Shown: positions 53,079 through 64,000, counted from the stretch's first letter. The stretch: 64,000 nt of DNA from CAVOAK01 sp963664465 (GCA_963664465.2 CAXXSU010000002.1:434001-498000), one strand, 5' to 3'. A program made the numbers and translations. The notes: a model not told the origin generated them from the letters alone.

Positions 53079-53741
53079 TTAGCCTTTCAAGATCGACTGC
53101 CCGGTCTTTTCCCAGTCCGCCAAAAATGCAGCCAGCCCCTTTTCTGTCAGCGGATGGTTGAACATCTGGCGCAAGACGCCTGGTGGCAGGGTGACGACAT
53201 CCGCACCGAGCCTCGCCGATTCCACGACATGCATCGGATGCCGCACGGAGGCGACGAGAACCTCGGTCGTGAAATCCAGATATCCAGAATAGATCTCGCA
53301 AATATCGGCAATCAGTTGCATGCCATCGGATGCGACATCATCGAGGCGCCCGATGAACGGCGAGACGAACGCCGCGCCCGCCTTCGCCGCGAGGATTGCT
53401 TGGGCTGGCGAAAAACACAGCGTTACGTTGACCTTGATGCCGCCCTGGCTGAGCGCCCGACATGTTTTAAGACCATCCTGCGTCAGTGGTACCTTGACCG
53501 CGACGTTATCGGCCAACGACGCCAGTTTGCGACCTTCTTCCAACATGCTGTCAAAGTCCGTGGCCGTGACTTCGGCGCTGATCGGACCGTCAACGATGCT
53601 GCTGATTTCTTGCACGACTTCAAAGAAGTCTCGGCCAGACTTGGCAATCAAGGATGGGTTCGTGGTTACGCCATCGACAAGGCCCGTAGCGGCCAGATCT
53701 CGAATTTCGTCAATGTCCGCCGTGTCGAGGAAGAACTTCAT
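53079..53741 (-). CDS. fsa: Fructose-6-phosphate aldolase / small transaldolase
   Basis: 220 residues, the short transaldolase form. The fold begins MKFFLDTADIDEIRDL, with GVTTNPSLIAKSGRDF, the Schiff-base lysine in VAVKVPLTQDGLK, and ASVRHPMHVVESARLGADVVTLPPGVL near the end. Sequence alone does not separate fructose-6-phosphate aldolase from transaldolase. It precedes DUF484 by 43 bp and is divergent from priA. Confidence 0.9.
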   Translation of the reverse strand: MKFFLDTADIDEIRDLAATGLVDGVTTNPSLIAKSGRDFFEVVQEISSIVDGPISAEVTATDFDSMLEEGRKLASLADNVAVKVPLTQDGLKTCRALSQGGIKVNVTLCFSPAQAILAAKAGAAFVSPFIGRLDDVASDGMQLIADICEIYSGYLDFTTEVLVASVRHPMHVVESARLGADVVTLPPGVLRQMFNHPLTEKGLAAFLADWEKTGQSILKG

Positions 53742-53821
53742 ACGTGCTATCCATCTGCCGACAGGCCGGGTTTTGCGTTGAGTGGTGTCCGGCGACGTGG
53801 CTTGGCTATAGAGTCTAGTCG

Positions 53822-56044
53822 ATGCGAATCGACAACGCTAGTTCTACAACGGCTTCTACAACGGCGCAGACCGAGCGACTGCGCCGCGTCAAAGTACTGC
53901 TGCCGCTGCCCTTGAAGGGCGCCTATGACTATCGCGTTCCGGCTGATCTGGAACTCGCGCCTGGTGATTTCATAACGGTGCCGCTTGGTAGCCGTGAAGC
54001 GACTGGCGTTGTCTGGGGGCAGGCCGAGCCGGGGGGAATTGCGGAAGACCGGCTGAAGGATGTCATCGCACGTCTGGATGCACCTTCGCTAGCCGAGGTC
54101 AGCCGCCGATTTGTGGATTGGGTTTCTGCTTACACGCTGTCGCCTCCGGGCGCGGTCATGCGAATGGCCATGAGCACCCCCTCTGCGCTCCTCCCAGAAA
54201 AGCCCCGCACTGCCTACCGTAGGTCTGACGCCCCAATCGAGATCCGTATGACCAGCGCGCGGAGGCGGGTCCTCGCGTTGATCGAAGACCTTCCGCCGAT
54301 GAGCGCTGTGGAACTTGCGCGCGAAGCGGGCGTTGGAACGTCGGTGGTGCGCGGGCTCGCTGACGCGGGCGTCCTTGAGCGTGTCGCCTTGCCGGCCGAT
54401 TCGCATCGCGATTTACCAGATCCGCTGTGCGCCGGTCCCGAACTGTCTGCGGATCAGCGACAAGCCGCTGAATTCTTGCGGGCAAAGGTGAAGCAGAGTG
54501 CCTACTCCGCGAGCCTGCTCGACGGTGTGACGGGCGCCGGAAAGACCGAAGTCTACTTTGAGGCAATTGCGGAGAATCTCGAGTCAGGCCGTCAAACGCT
54601 GGTTTTGTTGCCTGAGATTGCACTTAGTGCCGAATGGCTCGAGCGGTTCACGAATCGCTTTGGTGCCGCGCCTGCGCAGTGGCATTCCGACCTGACGCAG
54701 AGCGAGCGCAGAGCCACGTGGCGGGCCGTCGCCGAGAGCAGGGCACCGGTCGTCGTTGGCGCGCGATCGGCGCTTTTTCTGCCGTTCCCTGACCTTGGAC
54801 TGATCGTCGTCGACGAGGAGCATGACGGCGCCTTCAAACAGGGTGATGGCGTTGTCTACCATGCCCGTGATATGGCCGTTGTCCGCGCGCATCTGGGCGA
54901 AATACCCGTCATCCTCGTGTCAGCAACACCCTCGCTCGAGACCGTAATCAACGCGAACAAGGGTCGCTACGAGCATTTGGTATTGCCAGCCCGTCACGGT
55001 GTGGCGGAACTGCCGGCGGTTCAGGTCGTCGATCTCCGCCGGGAGCCGCTCGCGCCGCGAAGCTGGTTGTCGACAACCCTGCGCGAAGCGCTTCGTCGAA
55101 CACTCGAGGCAGGTGAGCAAGCACTGTTGTTCTTAAATCGCCGTGGCTACGCACCGCTGACCCTATGCCGCGCCTGCGGACATCGCATGGAGTGTCCGAA
55201 CTGTACAGCGTGGCTTGTCGAGCATCGCCTTTCGGGACGCCTACAGTGTCACCACTGTGGCTATGCGACGACGCTGCCGAATATCTGTCCTGCTTGCGAC
55301 GCCGAGGGAAAGATGGCTGCCTGCGGGCCCGGCGTGGAGCGTCTGGCGGAGGAAGCCATGATGCTGTTTCCAGATGCCCGGCTTACAACAATTACCAGCG
55401 ACACAGTGCGTGGGCCGGCCGCCGCCGCGGACCTGATACGCCAGATACGCGAGCATGAGGTCGACATCGTGATCGGTACGCAGATCGTCGCCAAGGGACA
55501 CAACTTTCCAATGCTTACCCTGGTCGGCGTCGTGGACGCGGATCTCGGTCTCTCGGGCGGGGATTTACGGGCGGCCGAACGCACCTACCAGCTCTTGCAT
55601 CAGGTCTCGGGCCGTGCCGGTCGTGCTGCTTTGCCGGGCACCGTTTATCTGCAGACCTACCATCCCGATCATCCCGTGATGGCGGCGCTGACCTCCGGTG
55701 ATCGCGAGCGGTTTCTTGAGGAGGAAGCCGCACTGCGAGAAGATGGAGAGTGGCCGCCCTTTGGACGACTTGCGGCGCTTGTTCTGTCGGGCCGCGACGA
55801 ACAGCTGGTAGATCGGATTTCGGCCTCGCTCGCCCGCACCGCACCGCGAGCCGAGGGCGTCCGCGTACTCGGCCCGGCGCCCGCCCCGTTTGCCGTTCTT
55901 AGAGGACGTCACCGCCGTCGACTCTTGATGAAAACATCCCGATCCGTCAATCTTCAATTGCAGCTCAGACGATGGCTTGCGGAGCTAAAACTCCCCAGCA
56001 CTGTGCGACTTCAGATCGATGTGGACCCCTATAGTTTTCTCTAG
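53822..56044 (+). CDS. priA: Primosomal protein N' (replication restart helicase PriA)
   Basis: 740 residues. It restarts stalled replication forks. The N-terminal DNA-binding domain (VKVLLPLPLKGAYDYRVPADL) precedes the helicase with Walker A DGVTGAGKTEVYFEA and DEEH in VVDEEHDGAFKQ. The zinc-binding block has paired cysteines in CRACGHRMECPNC and CHHCGYATTLPNICPAC. Helicase motifs VIGTQIVAKGHNFPMLTLVGV and VSGRAGRA follow. It is full length and monocistronic. Confidence 0.97.
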   Translation: MRIDNASSTTASTTAQTERLRRVKVLLPLPLKGAYDYRVPADLELAPGDFITVPLGSREATGVVWGQAEPGGIAEDRLKDVIARLDAPSLAEVSRRFVDWVSAYTLSPPGAVMRMAMSTPSALLPEKPRTAYRRSDAPIEIRMTSARRRVLALIEDLPPMSAVELAREAGVGTSVVRGLADAGVLERVALPADSHRDLPDPLCAGPELSADQRQAAEFLRAKVKQSAYSASLLDGVTGAGKTEVYFEAIAENLESGRQTLVLLPEIALSAEWLERFTNRFGAAPAQWHSDLTQSERRATWRAVAESRAPVVVGARSALFLPFPDLGLIVVDEEHDGAFKQGDGVVYHARDMAVVRAHLGEIPVILVSATPSLETVINANKGRYEHLVLPARHGVAELPAVQVVDLRREPLAPRSWLSTTLREALRRTLEAGEQALLFLNRRGYAPLTLCRACGHRMECPNCTAWLVEHRLSGRLQCHHCGYATTLPNICPACDAEGKMAACGPGVERLAEEAMMLFPDARLTTITSDTVRGPAAAADLIRQIREHEVDIVIGTQIVAKGHNFPMLTLVGVVDADLGLSGGDLRAAERTYQLLHQVSGRAGRAALPGTVYLQTYHPDHPVMAALTSGDRERFLEEEAALREDGEWPPFGRLAALVLSGRDEQLVDRISASLARTAPRAEGVRVLGPAPAPFAVLRGRHRRRLLMKTSRSVNLQLQLRRWLAELKLPSTVRLQIDVDPYSFL

Positions 56045-56334
56045 CGATTTTGTGGAATGGAGTCGTTGAAACGGTCATTGGTCTGCTTTCGAAACTCCAC
56101 GGTCCACGATTGAAACAATGGTCGCATGGGGTCACCAGAATCGTGGCGTCATATGGCTTTGCGGCACTCGAGCAAGGAGCATGCGGAGCGGCTACGCGGG
56201 TTGCCACCTGTTTTGCCATATGGTACACACCGCTCGCCTTTTTGGGGCAATCTGGTGGCCCCCAAAATCCAACGTAAAAGGGTAATCGCGGCATCGTCGG
56301 CGATTAGCCAATTCATTTTCGGGAGAGACCCCAA
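56045..56334. other. Intergenic region upstream of the atp operon
   Basis: 290 bp with no gene. It contains an 8-bp hairpin (ttttgggg / ccccaaaa, 56240-56267), not followed by a T run on either strand, so probably not a terminator. The atp promoter should be here; I cannot place it reliably. Confidence 0.5.
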
Positions 56335-56892
56335 GTGGCAACGACGTCAGGCGCATCGGAACTTGCCGGTCGCTACGCAGCGGCCTTGTTCGGTCTGGCT
56401 GACGAGCGCAAGCAACTTGACGATGTGGCCGCCGACTTCAAGCAACTCAGCGGAATGTTTGCCGAGAATGCTGACCTACGACGGCTCGCGCGCAGCCCTG
56501 TGATCGGCCGCGACGAAAAGGCTAAGGCGATGACGGCGCTGCTGACAAAAATAGGCGTGACCTCATTGACGATGCAGTTCACCGGTGTTCTAAACCGAAA
56601 TCGCAGGCTGGCTGCTTTTCCGGAGGTCATTTCCGCCTACCTTGCGAAACTATCGCGGCGTCGAGGTGAAATCGCCGCCGAGGTCACATCGGCACAAGAG
56701 TTGAGCGGTTCCCAACAATCTGCTGTAGAGGCGGCTCTCATGTCGGCGCTCGGCGGTAAAATTGTCCTCGAGCAAAGGGTCGATCCGGGTCTGATTGGAG
56801 GACTTGTCGTGAAAGTCGGCAGTCGCATGGTGGATTCCTCGCTGCGTATGCAGCTGCAGAGATTAAGACTGGCTATGAAGGGTGCCGGCTGA
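56335..56892 (+). CDS. atpH: ATP synthase F1 delta subunit
   Basis: 185 residues from GTG 56335, with GGGAGAG upstream at 7 nt. It links F1 to the peripheral stalk. The family pattern is visible in SELAGRYAAALFGLADERKQLD, RSPVIGRDEKAKAM, and the C-terminal DPGLIGGLVVKVGSRMVDSSLRMQLQRL. It is first of atpHAGDC and overlaps atpA by one base. Confidence 0.95.
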   Translation: MATTSGASELAGRYAAALFGLADERKQLDDVAADFKQLSGMFAENADLRRLARSPVIGRDEKAKAMTALLTKIGVTSLTMQFTGVLNRNRRLAAFPEVISAYLAKLSRRRGEIAAEVTSAQELSGSQQSAVEAALMSALGGKIVLEQRVDPGLIGGLVVKVGSRMVDSSLRMQLQRLRLAMKGAG

Positions 56893-58430
56893 TGGAGATT
56901 CGTGCCGCGGAAATATCCGCAATCCTTAAGGAACAGATCGCTAATTTCGGCACCGAAGCAGATGTCGCGGAAGTCGGCCAGGTGATCTCGGTTGGCGATG
57001 GAGTGGCGCGCGTTTATGGGCTCGATAATGTCCAGGCGGGCGAAATGGTGGAGTTCCCCAACGGCGTCACCGGCATGGCGCTCAACCTCGAGACCGACAA
57101 CGTCGGCGTCGTCATCTTCGGCGACGATCGGGATATCAAGGAAGGTGATGTCGTCAAGCGGACCGAATCGATTGTCGATGTTCCCGTCGGCAAAGCGTTG
57201 CTCGGACGTGTTGTTGACGCCCTGGGCAACCCGATCGATGGCGGAGGTCCGATCGAGGGGACCGAGCGCCGGCGTGTCGAGATTAAGGCGCCTGGCATCA
57301 TCCCACGGCGCAGTGTTCATGAACCGATGCAGACAGGCCTGAAAGCGTTGGACGCGCTGGTTCCTGTCGGTCGTGGGCAGCGCGAATTGATCATCGGCGA
57401 CAGACAAACCGGCAAGACGGCGATAGCGCTCGACACGATTATTAACCAGAAGTCCATCAACGAGTCGGATGACGAGTCGAAGAAACTCTATTGCATCTAT
57501 GTCGCGATCGGCCAAAAACGCTCAAGTGTCGCGCAGTTCGTAAAAGTGCTGCAGGATGCGGGCGCTCTCGAATATTCGATTATCGTCGCCGCAACGGCGT
57601 CAGAGCCGGCGCCGCTACAATTCTTGGCGCCTTACGCCGGCTGCACGATGGGAGAGTATTTCCGCGACAATGGCATGCATGCAGTCATCTTCTACGACGA
57701 CTTATCGAAGCAGGCGACCGCCTATCGCCAGATGTCGCTGCTGCTGCGCCGTCCGCCAGGGCGCGAAGCCTATCCGGGTGACGTGTTCTACCTCCATAGC
57801 CGGCTTCTTGAACGCGCGGCGAAGATGAACGAAACACACGGGTCGGGGTCATTGACGGCGTTGCCCGTGATTGAGACGCAGGCCTCCGACGTTTCGGCGT
57901 ATATCCCAACGAATGTTATTTCAATCACAGACGGCCAGATCTTTCTTGAAACCGAGTTGTTCTATAAGGGCGTTCGGCCGGCGATCAACGTTGGTATTTC
58001 CGTGAGCCGGGTCGGCTCGGCCGCCCAGGTCAAGGCGATGAAGCAAGTTGCCGGGCGTATCAAGCTTGAGCTTGCCCAATATCGCGAGATGGAAGCCTTT
58101 TCACAGTTCGCTTCCGATCTCGATCCCATCACTCAACGTCTGCTTGCGCGTGGTGCGCGATTAACCGAACTGCTGAAACAGGATCAATTTGCGCCGTTGC
58201 CCGTCGAAGAGCAGGTGGCGACGATATTTACCGGCGTTCGCGGTCATCTTGACGGCATTAAGGAAAGCGATATCACGCGCTTTGAGACGACGTTTCTCGA
58301 AATGCTTCGTGCCAAGCACGGTGATGTGCTCGCCGAGATCCGCGATTCGGGTGAAATATCCGATGATACCGAGACCAAGCTGGAAGAGATCGTCGTCGGT
58401 TTCGTCGGCTCTTTCGTAAAAGAAACGTAA
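56892..58430 (+). CDS. atpA: ATP synthase F1 alpha subunit
   Basis: 512 residues. It is the non-catalytic nucleotide-binding subunit of F1. Landmarks are MEIRAAEISAILKEQIANFG, Walker A GDRQTGKTAIALDT, VAIGQKRSSVAQ, and RPAINVGISVSRVGSAAQ. It is coupled to atpH. Confidence 0.98.
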   Translation: MEIRAAEISAILKEQIANFGTEADVAEVGQVISVGDGVARVYGLDNVQAGEMVEFPNGVTGMALNLETDNVGVVIFGDDRDIKEGDVVKRTESIVDVPVGKALLGRVVDALGNPIDGGGPIEGTERRRVEIKAPGIIPRRSVHEPMQTGLKALDALVPVGRGQRELIIGDRQTGKTAIALDTIINQKSINESDDESKKLYCIYVAIGQKRSSVAQFVKVLQDAGALEYSIIVAATASEPAPLQFLAPYAGCTMGEYFRDNGMHAVIFYDDLSKQATAYRQMSLLLRRPPGREAYPGDVFYLHSRLLERAAKMNETHGSGSLTALPVIETQASDVSAYIPTNVISITDGQIFLETELFYKGVRPAINVGISVSRVGSAAQVKAMKQVAGRIKLELAQYREMEAFSQFASDLDPITQRLLARGARLTELLKQDQFAPLPVEEQVATIFTGVRGHLDGIKESDITRFETTFLEMLRAKHGDVLAEIRDSGEISDDTETKLEEIVVGFVGSFVKET

Positions 58431-58442
58431 GCGCACAGGCCC

Positions 58443-59327
58443 ATGCCCAACCTCAAGGACCTGAGGAATCGCATCGCCAGCGTCAAATCGACGCAGAAGA
58501 TTACCTCGGCAATGAAGATGGTTGCCGCGGCAAAACTTAAACGTGCCCAGGAGACCGCAGAAACGCTCCGGCCCTATGCCGATCGTATGGAACGGGTGTT
58601 GGGAAATCTGGTCCAGGGCGTCGGCGAAGCTGGGTCCGTACCTGCCATGATAACCGGGACGGGTTCCGATCAAGCCCACATGATCGTCGTCGCCACGGCG
58701 GATCGCGGTCTGTGTGGCGGATTCAACTCGAACATCGTTCGCCAAACTCGTCTGCGCATCGGTGAACTTGTGGGTGAAGGGAAGACCGCCAAACTTCTCT
58801 GTGTCGGTCGCAAGGGGGCGGCCGTTCTGCAGACCGATCACGGCGACAGGATCGTCGACACGATCGAGGGGATTGCCCGGCCGCTGCCGAGGTTTGACGC
58901 AGCGACCGATGTCGCGCGCAGGCTTGCACAGATGTTCGAGGAAGGGCAGTTCGACGTTTGTTCGATCGTTTACAACACCTTTGTTTCGGCATTGACGCAG
59001 GAGGTTACGTGGCAACAGTTGATCCCGCTTTCAGCGCCGGAGGTTGTGCCGTCAGAGGGATCGGCCACGAGCGCACTTTATGAGTATGAACCGACGGAGG
59101 AAGAAATTCTCGATGCGCTGCTTCCACGTAACTTGGCAGTGCAGATTTACCGCTCACTCTTGGAATCGAATGCTTCGGAGCACGGTGCCCGAATGACGGC
59201 GATGGATAACGCGACTCGAAATGCTGGAGATATGATCGATGACCTTACGCTCAACTATAACCGCACGCGGCAAGCTGCTATTACCAGGGAATTGATCGAA
59301 ATAATATCTGGCGCGGAGGCGCTTTAG
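58443..59327 (+). CDS. atpG: ATP synthase F1 gamma subunit
   Basis: 294 residues. It is the rotating central shaft. The two long terminal helices are typical: MPNLKDLRNRIASVKSTQKITSAMKMVAAAKLKRAQ at the start and ARMTAMDNATRNAGDMIDDLTLNYNRTRQAAITRELIEII at the end, with DRGLCGGFNSNI between. Confidence 0.97.
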   Translation: MPNLKDLRNRIASVKSTQKITSAMKMVAAAKLKRAQETAETLRPYADRMERVLGNLVQGVGEAGSVPAMITGTGSDQAHMIVVATADRGLCGGFNSNIVRQTRLRIGELVGEGKTAKLLCVGRKGAAVLQTDHGDRIVDTIEGIARPLPRFDAATDVARRLAQMFEEGQFDVCSIVYNTFVSALTQEVTWQQLIPLSAPEVVPSEGSATSALYEYEPTEEEILDALLPRNLAVQIYRSLLESNASEHGARMTAMDNATRNAGDMIDDLTLNYNRTRQAAITRELIEIISGAEAL

Positions 59328-59419
59328 CGGCGCTCCTCAGTGTCTGCGGAGAGTTCCCCCCAATATTACGATACGACCCGGAAACCAAAGGTTAAGCGAG
59401 TTCGTATAGGAGCTTGGTG

Positions 59420-60859
<1,440 letters not shown>

Positions 60860-60874
60860 GGTCGGACCAGATCC

Positions 60875-61288
60875 GTGGCAGATAAGATTGAATTCGAGCT
60901 CGTTGCACCGGAACGACTCTTGGTTTCGGGTCACTTCGACATGGTTGTGGTACCGGGAGAAGAGGGCGATTTCGGTGTTCTCGCCAGTCATTCCCCCGTC
61001 ATCGCGACGTTGCGGCCGGGTATGATCGCAATCTTCGAGGATGGCCGTGTTGTCAACAGAGTGTTTGTCGAGTCGGGCTTTGCCGAAGTAACGCCGGACC
61101 GTCTTACGGTTATGGCCGAGCAAGCCGTACCCATCGATGAGATCGACCGGGCCGAGTTGGAGCAGACAATAAGCGAGCTACGCGACGATATCGGTATTGC
61201 ACGAGACGAGGCCGAACAAGCTACTGCTGAGTCTGCCCTGGCTCTTGCCGAAGCAAAACTCCAAGCGGTCGACCAGCCGGCTTACTAA
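60875..61288 (+). CDS. atpC: ATP synthase F1 epsilon subunit
   Basis: 137 residues. It regulates F1 and completes the central stalk. The beta-sandwich region has VVVPGEEGDFGVLASHSPVIATLRPG and the helical C-terminus is Glu/Ala-rich. It is the last gene of the operon; F0 genes are not in the window. Confidence 0.95.
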   Translation: MADKIEFELVAPERLLVSGHFDMVVVPGEEGDFGVLASHSPVIATLRPGMIAIFEDGRVVNRVFVESGFAEVTPDRLTVMAEQAVPIDEIDRAELEQTISELRDDIGIARDEAEQATAESALALAEAKLQAVDQPAY

Positions 61289-61356
61289 AGTACGATTTAC
61301 ATGGCGAGACGCCGCGGCGCGTCACTAAGCCGTGGGTGCGATCTGTGTGTGTCGCG

Positions 61357-62192
61357 CTAGGCGACGAGATTGAACAGCGTCCCTGCTTCCAGAACACCCT
61401 GATTCTCAATACGCAGCGGGCCAGCCCCGGCGAGGCCTGCCCCGGGGATTTCCCCAGTGCCCAGCTTCTCGCCTCTAAATCTACTCTCCGGGTCGAATGC
61501 AGGTTCGGCTACCCTCAACCCCGGTGCTGCCCCGTTAGATAGTTCCGTCTCCCGCTTCTCGCGCTTCTTCGCCTGTGCAACCTGCTCCTCGCGCTCGACC
61601 TCGCGGATCTCGGTCTTGGCCCGTATCAGTTTGGTCTGCGCCTCTGCCGCCACCTGCCGATCGGCAGCCGACGGCTGGCTCGGGGCCAACGCGGCGCGCT
61701 TCACTTGCTCCATCTTTATGACCGTGGCCCTCGGGTTGTTTGGCACCACAGCCGCATCGATCTTAACCTCGCCGCCGGTTGCATAGAGGTGACCATCAGG
61801 CCCCATCCGAAATGTATAGGTTGGTTGGCCGGCGTACCGGCCGCCAGCCGTTGCATGCGCCTGCTCGTGTCGGCGTACTTCTTGTTCGCGTCGCCGTAGT
61901 TCCTGAACTTCGCGCCGCTCGGTCTCGGTCAGACCATCGGGGCTCTTCGCATCGCCCTCGGGTGCTTCGTCGCTTGCGCTTAATTGAGCCTCGGTTTGGG
62001 TCTTCGGGTCTAGCGGCGCCGTAGGGCGAGTGGACCGCGCCTGCCCATTCGACGCGTCGTCGCAGTACCGCGGGCGTCGCTGAGGGCGCGCGCGCGTAGC
62101 GACGCCTCAGCAAGGGTCGCCCGCTGCAGCGTTTGAACAAGATCGGTGCCGGAGAATGCAAGGACCGGCGCAATTGAATCCGCCGCAATCAT
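61357..62192 (-). pseudogene. SprA-family putative metalloprotease, interrupted by one frameshift
   Basis: The main frame carries the conserved core: VRRHEQAHATAGGRYAGQPTYTF with an HExxH-type zinc motif, then GPDGHLYATGGEVKIDAAVV and ALAPSQPSAADRQVAAEAQ. That frame has no start codon before ATG 61806, which lies after the HEQAH motif. The expected N-terminus (MIAADSIAPVLAFSGTDLVQTLQ) begins at ATG 62192 in another frame and runs to about 62050. Going back one base near 62045-62065 joins the two and gives a protein of about 278 residues. So one base is missing. The family is linked to a predicted zinc peptidase of unknown role. Confidence 0.7.
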
Positions 62193-62416
62193 CGTATGTT
62201 CCGCGTTTCGCCCTTTCAGTCACGAATTCTTCGTAGGCGCCCGGCGACAAACACCCAAGGTTCCACCCATTCTGAACGGAAGGCCAGGAATCCATACCAA
62301 CGTTGAAATATATAGTGTTTTGGGCCCAAGAAGTCAAAATTTGCCGTTGGCATCGCGGCAATACTCACTGTCATGGAGCGATGGTCACGTGCGTCTGCCG
62401 AACAGAAGCCCCCGCA

Positions 62417-62926
62417 TCAACCTGTTGCATAGCCTCGAAACTCCTCGACGAGCTGGTCGTACATGGTCCGCTTGAAAGGAACGACGAGCGCGGGCAATTT
62501 ATCGATGTCGACCCACCGCCAAGCGTTGAATTCCGCCGTGTGAGCGTCCAGACGTATATCGCCATCGACGCCCGTGAACCGCAGCGCAAACCAGCGCAAC
62601 TTTTGGCCGCGAAACCGCCCATTCCATGCCTGGCGAGAAATCTCAGGTGGCAGATCGTAACAATGCCATCGGGGGCTCTCAGCAACGATTTCAGCCTTCT
62701 CGGTACCGATTTCCTCCAACAATTCGCGCATAGCCGTCTCGCGCGGCAATTCGCCTGGGTCGATACCACCTTGCGGCATTTGCCAATTCTCGCCCGGATA
62801 GTCGATTCGGTTGCCGACAAACACACGGCCTTCGCTGTTGAAGACCATGAGACCCACACCCTCGCGGTAGGGTCTTTTTTCGGCATTGTCCGATTTGGGC
62901 GGCGGCGCTGAAGACTTGAGAGTCAT
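62417..62926 (-). CDS. rppH: RNA pyrophosphohydrolase (Nudix)
   Basis: 169 residues. It removes pyrophosphate from RNA 5' ends and starts mRNA decay. The Nudix box GGIDPGELPRETAMRELLEEIGT has all key residues (GX5EX7REUXEEXGU pattern). YREGVGLMVFNSEGRVFVGNR and the C-terminal FNAWRWVDIDKLPALVVPFKRTMYDQLV fit the family. It follows the polysaccharide deacetylase gene by 11 bp in the same direction. Confidence 0.95.
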   Translation of the reverse strand: MTLKSSAPPPKSDNAEKRPYREGVGLMVFNSEGRVFVGNRIDYPGENWQMPQGGIDPGELPRETAMRELLEEIGTEKAEIVAESPRWHCYDLPPEISRQAWNGRFRGQKLRWFALRFTGVDGDIRLDAHTAEFNAWRWVDIDKLPALVVPFKRTMYDQLVEEFRGYATG

Positions 62927-62937
62927 TTGGTGGCGCG

Positions 62938-64000
62938 CTAGCGGTCTGCCTGTCTGCCAGCAACGGCCGAGACCGGCGCCAGTACAAATCCACGTTCCTT
63001 CAACGACCTTATCCAGCGCTTGAGTCGGGCAATAGTAATAGGAAATGGCCGTCCAAACGCCACCGCGGCGCCATTCCTGCGCGCGACTTCTTCGACTTCT
63101 TTGAGCTGGTTGTCGATCGCGATGCGGCTTGCCTGCTGATCGAGGAAGATATCGTTGATGGCGCGTGGTAGCCCGACCTCCGTTGCCAGACGCGGCGCGA
63201 CACTTAAGGGGTTGTCGCGGCCATCGACGAACATGAGCCCGCGCCGCTTCAGTTCGATCAAAATGGGACGTAGCGCCTCAGCGTCGGTCGTAAATCGCGA
63301 TCCAAGGAAGTTCGTCACGCCGACATATCCCGTGAATCGGCTTAGAACCCACTCAAGCCTGCGCAAATTCTGCTCCGCATCAAGCGTCGTTAGCAGTCCG
63401 TAGGGACCCGGGTCGCTACGCGGATAATCAAGCGGCTCCATCGGCAGCGTAATGACCACTTCGTGACCGGCTGCGCGGGATGCATTGATCCACTCATCAA
63501 GGCGGCGCGCGTAGGGTGCGAAGGCCAGCGTCACGGCGCCAGGCAGTTCTTGAATCGCGCTCTGTGTGCTGGTTGCAGAAACGCCGAGATTTGTAATAAC
63601 GATGGCGATTCTTGGCCGCGTCTCCAGCGCGTTGAAGGGGCGAGAGTAGACGCGCCAGGGCTTTCGACCCGCAGCGTCGACAATTGGCAGTGGTCCCAAC
63701 TCGCCATCTTCGACAAGGTCTGGGTCCGGGTGCGGATGTAAGACGGCAACCGTTTCCAGCCGTGCCGCTGACTGCGCGGAAACACCATTTGTCTGAGTCA
63801 CCGCCTCCTCGCCGGCGGTGTCGTTGCTTCCGGCCGCCTGCTGTTGCTCGACGCCGGCACTTGTGCCGCTAGTCCCTGTCTCTTGCGAGGCCCCAGCACT
63901 TGCCGGGGCGGTAATATTCGACTGGCTGGGCTGTAGGGGTTGCTTCGGAGGCGGGACCTGCATGGACATCTGTGGGCGCATGGCCCGCAGTTCCGCCATG
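62938..64000 (-). CDS. Divergent polysaccharide deacetylase family protein (5' end beyond window)
   Basis: At least 353 codons; the frame reaches the right edge (ATG 63999 is internal or doubtful). The visible N-terminal part is Pro/Gln/Ser-rich linker sequence (about residues 1-125), then the catalytic-type fold: RPRIAIVITNLGVSATSTQSAIQELP, TLAFAPYARRLDEWINASRAAGHEVVITLPMEP, GVTNFLGSRFTTDAEALRPILIEL, and LMFVDGR. Such genes usually lie between ctpA and rppH in alphaproteobacteria, which matches here. Deacetylase activity is not proven for this family. Confidence 0.85.
   Translation of the reverse strand, partial: MAELRAMRPQMSMQVPPPKQPLQPSQSNITAPASAGASQETGTSGTSAGVEQQQAAGSNDTAGEEAVTQTNGVSAQSAARLETVAVLHPHPDPDLVEDGELGPLPIVDAAGRKPWRVYSRPFNALETRPRIAIVITNLGVSATSTQSAIQELPGAVTLAFAPYARRLDEWINASRAAGHEVVITLPMEPLDYPRSDPGPYGLLTTLDAEQNLRRLEWVLSRFTGYVGVTNFLGSRFTTDAEALRPILIELKRRGLMFVDGRDNPLSVAPRLATEVGLPRAINDIFLDQQASRIAIDNQLKEVEEVARRNGAAVAFGRPFPITIARLKRWIRSLKERGFVLAPVSAVAGRQADR

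Noticed and set aside
54089..55957. Antisense ORFs across priA
   Set aside because: Shadows of a long GC-rich coding gene without domains.

Overview
The window is alphaproteobacterial, probably Rhodospirillales-like. This rests on gene order and protein character: dapF-mtaB-ftsY, ffh-rpsP-rimM-trmD-rplS next to leuCDB-asd, an mdh-sucCDAB-lpd TCA block, xerC-DUF484, an F1-only atpHAGDC operon, and rppH next to a divergent polysaccharide deacetylase. The DNA is GC-rich and most genes are core housekeeping. No rRNA, tRNA or CRISPR array was recognised.

Layout. 1-10.6 kb: the end of a protein-isoaspartate methyltransferase gene, then a giant minus-strand surface adhesin (FecR-type N-terminus, Glu-rich linker, 13 Ig/cadherin-like repeats, RTX calcium-binding blocks, DUF4114-like and LamG-like domains). 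It is split in two by one apparent frameshift. A scrambled remnant of an IS1182-type transposase abuts its start. 11-18.9 kb: a TPR/glycosyltransferase-like protein, a SAM methyltransferase, pgk, a secreted sugar dehydrogenase, yciB, a frameshifted EamA transporter, and two small ORFs that share a C-terminal motif. 18.9-32.5 kb: dapF-mtaB-ftsY (minus), then ffh, rpsP (with a long acidic repeat tail), rimM, trmD, rplS, leuC, leuD, leuB, a small secreted protein, asd, and a second TPR/glycosyltransferase-like paralogue.

32.5-34.9 kb is the least explained part: about 1.25 kb with no credible gene but dense in inverted repeats, then a complete 846-bp IS5-family (IS427-like) element with a frameshift slippery site, then an AT-rich 0.3 kb with a cluster of DnaA-box-like sequences before sdhC. 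34.9-51.1 kb holds the TCA cycle: sdhCDAB, then mdh, sucC, sucD, sucA, sucB, lpd. Between them lie a DUF6494 gene, an outer-membrane barrel gene, and zapE split by a complete 1470-bp IS1182-type element with a TTAA target duplication. 51.2-64 kb: xerC, DUF484 and fsa (minus), priA, atpHAGDC (plus), then a frame-broken SprA-type metalloprotease, rppH and a polysaccharide deacetylase running off the right edge (all minus).

The most unusual observations are the structured non-coding block at 32.6-33.75 kb, the DnaA-box cluster beside it, the precise IS interruption of zapE with its mosaic relative 29 kb away, the repeat-expanded S16 tail, and three single-base frame breaks in otherwise well-formed genes (adhesin, EamA transporter, SprA protease), which are either real decay or assembly indels.
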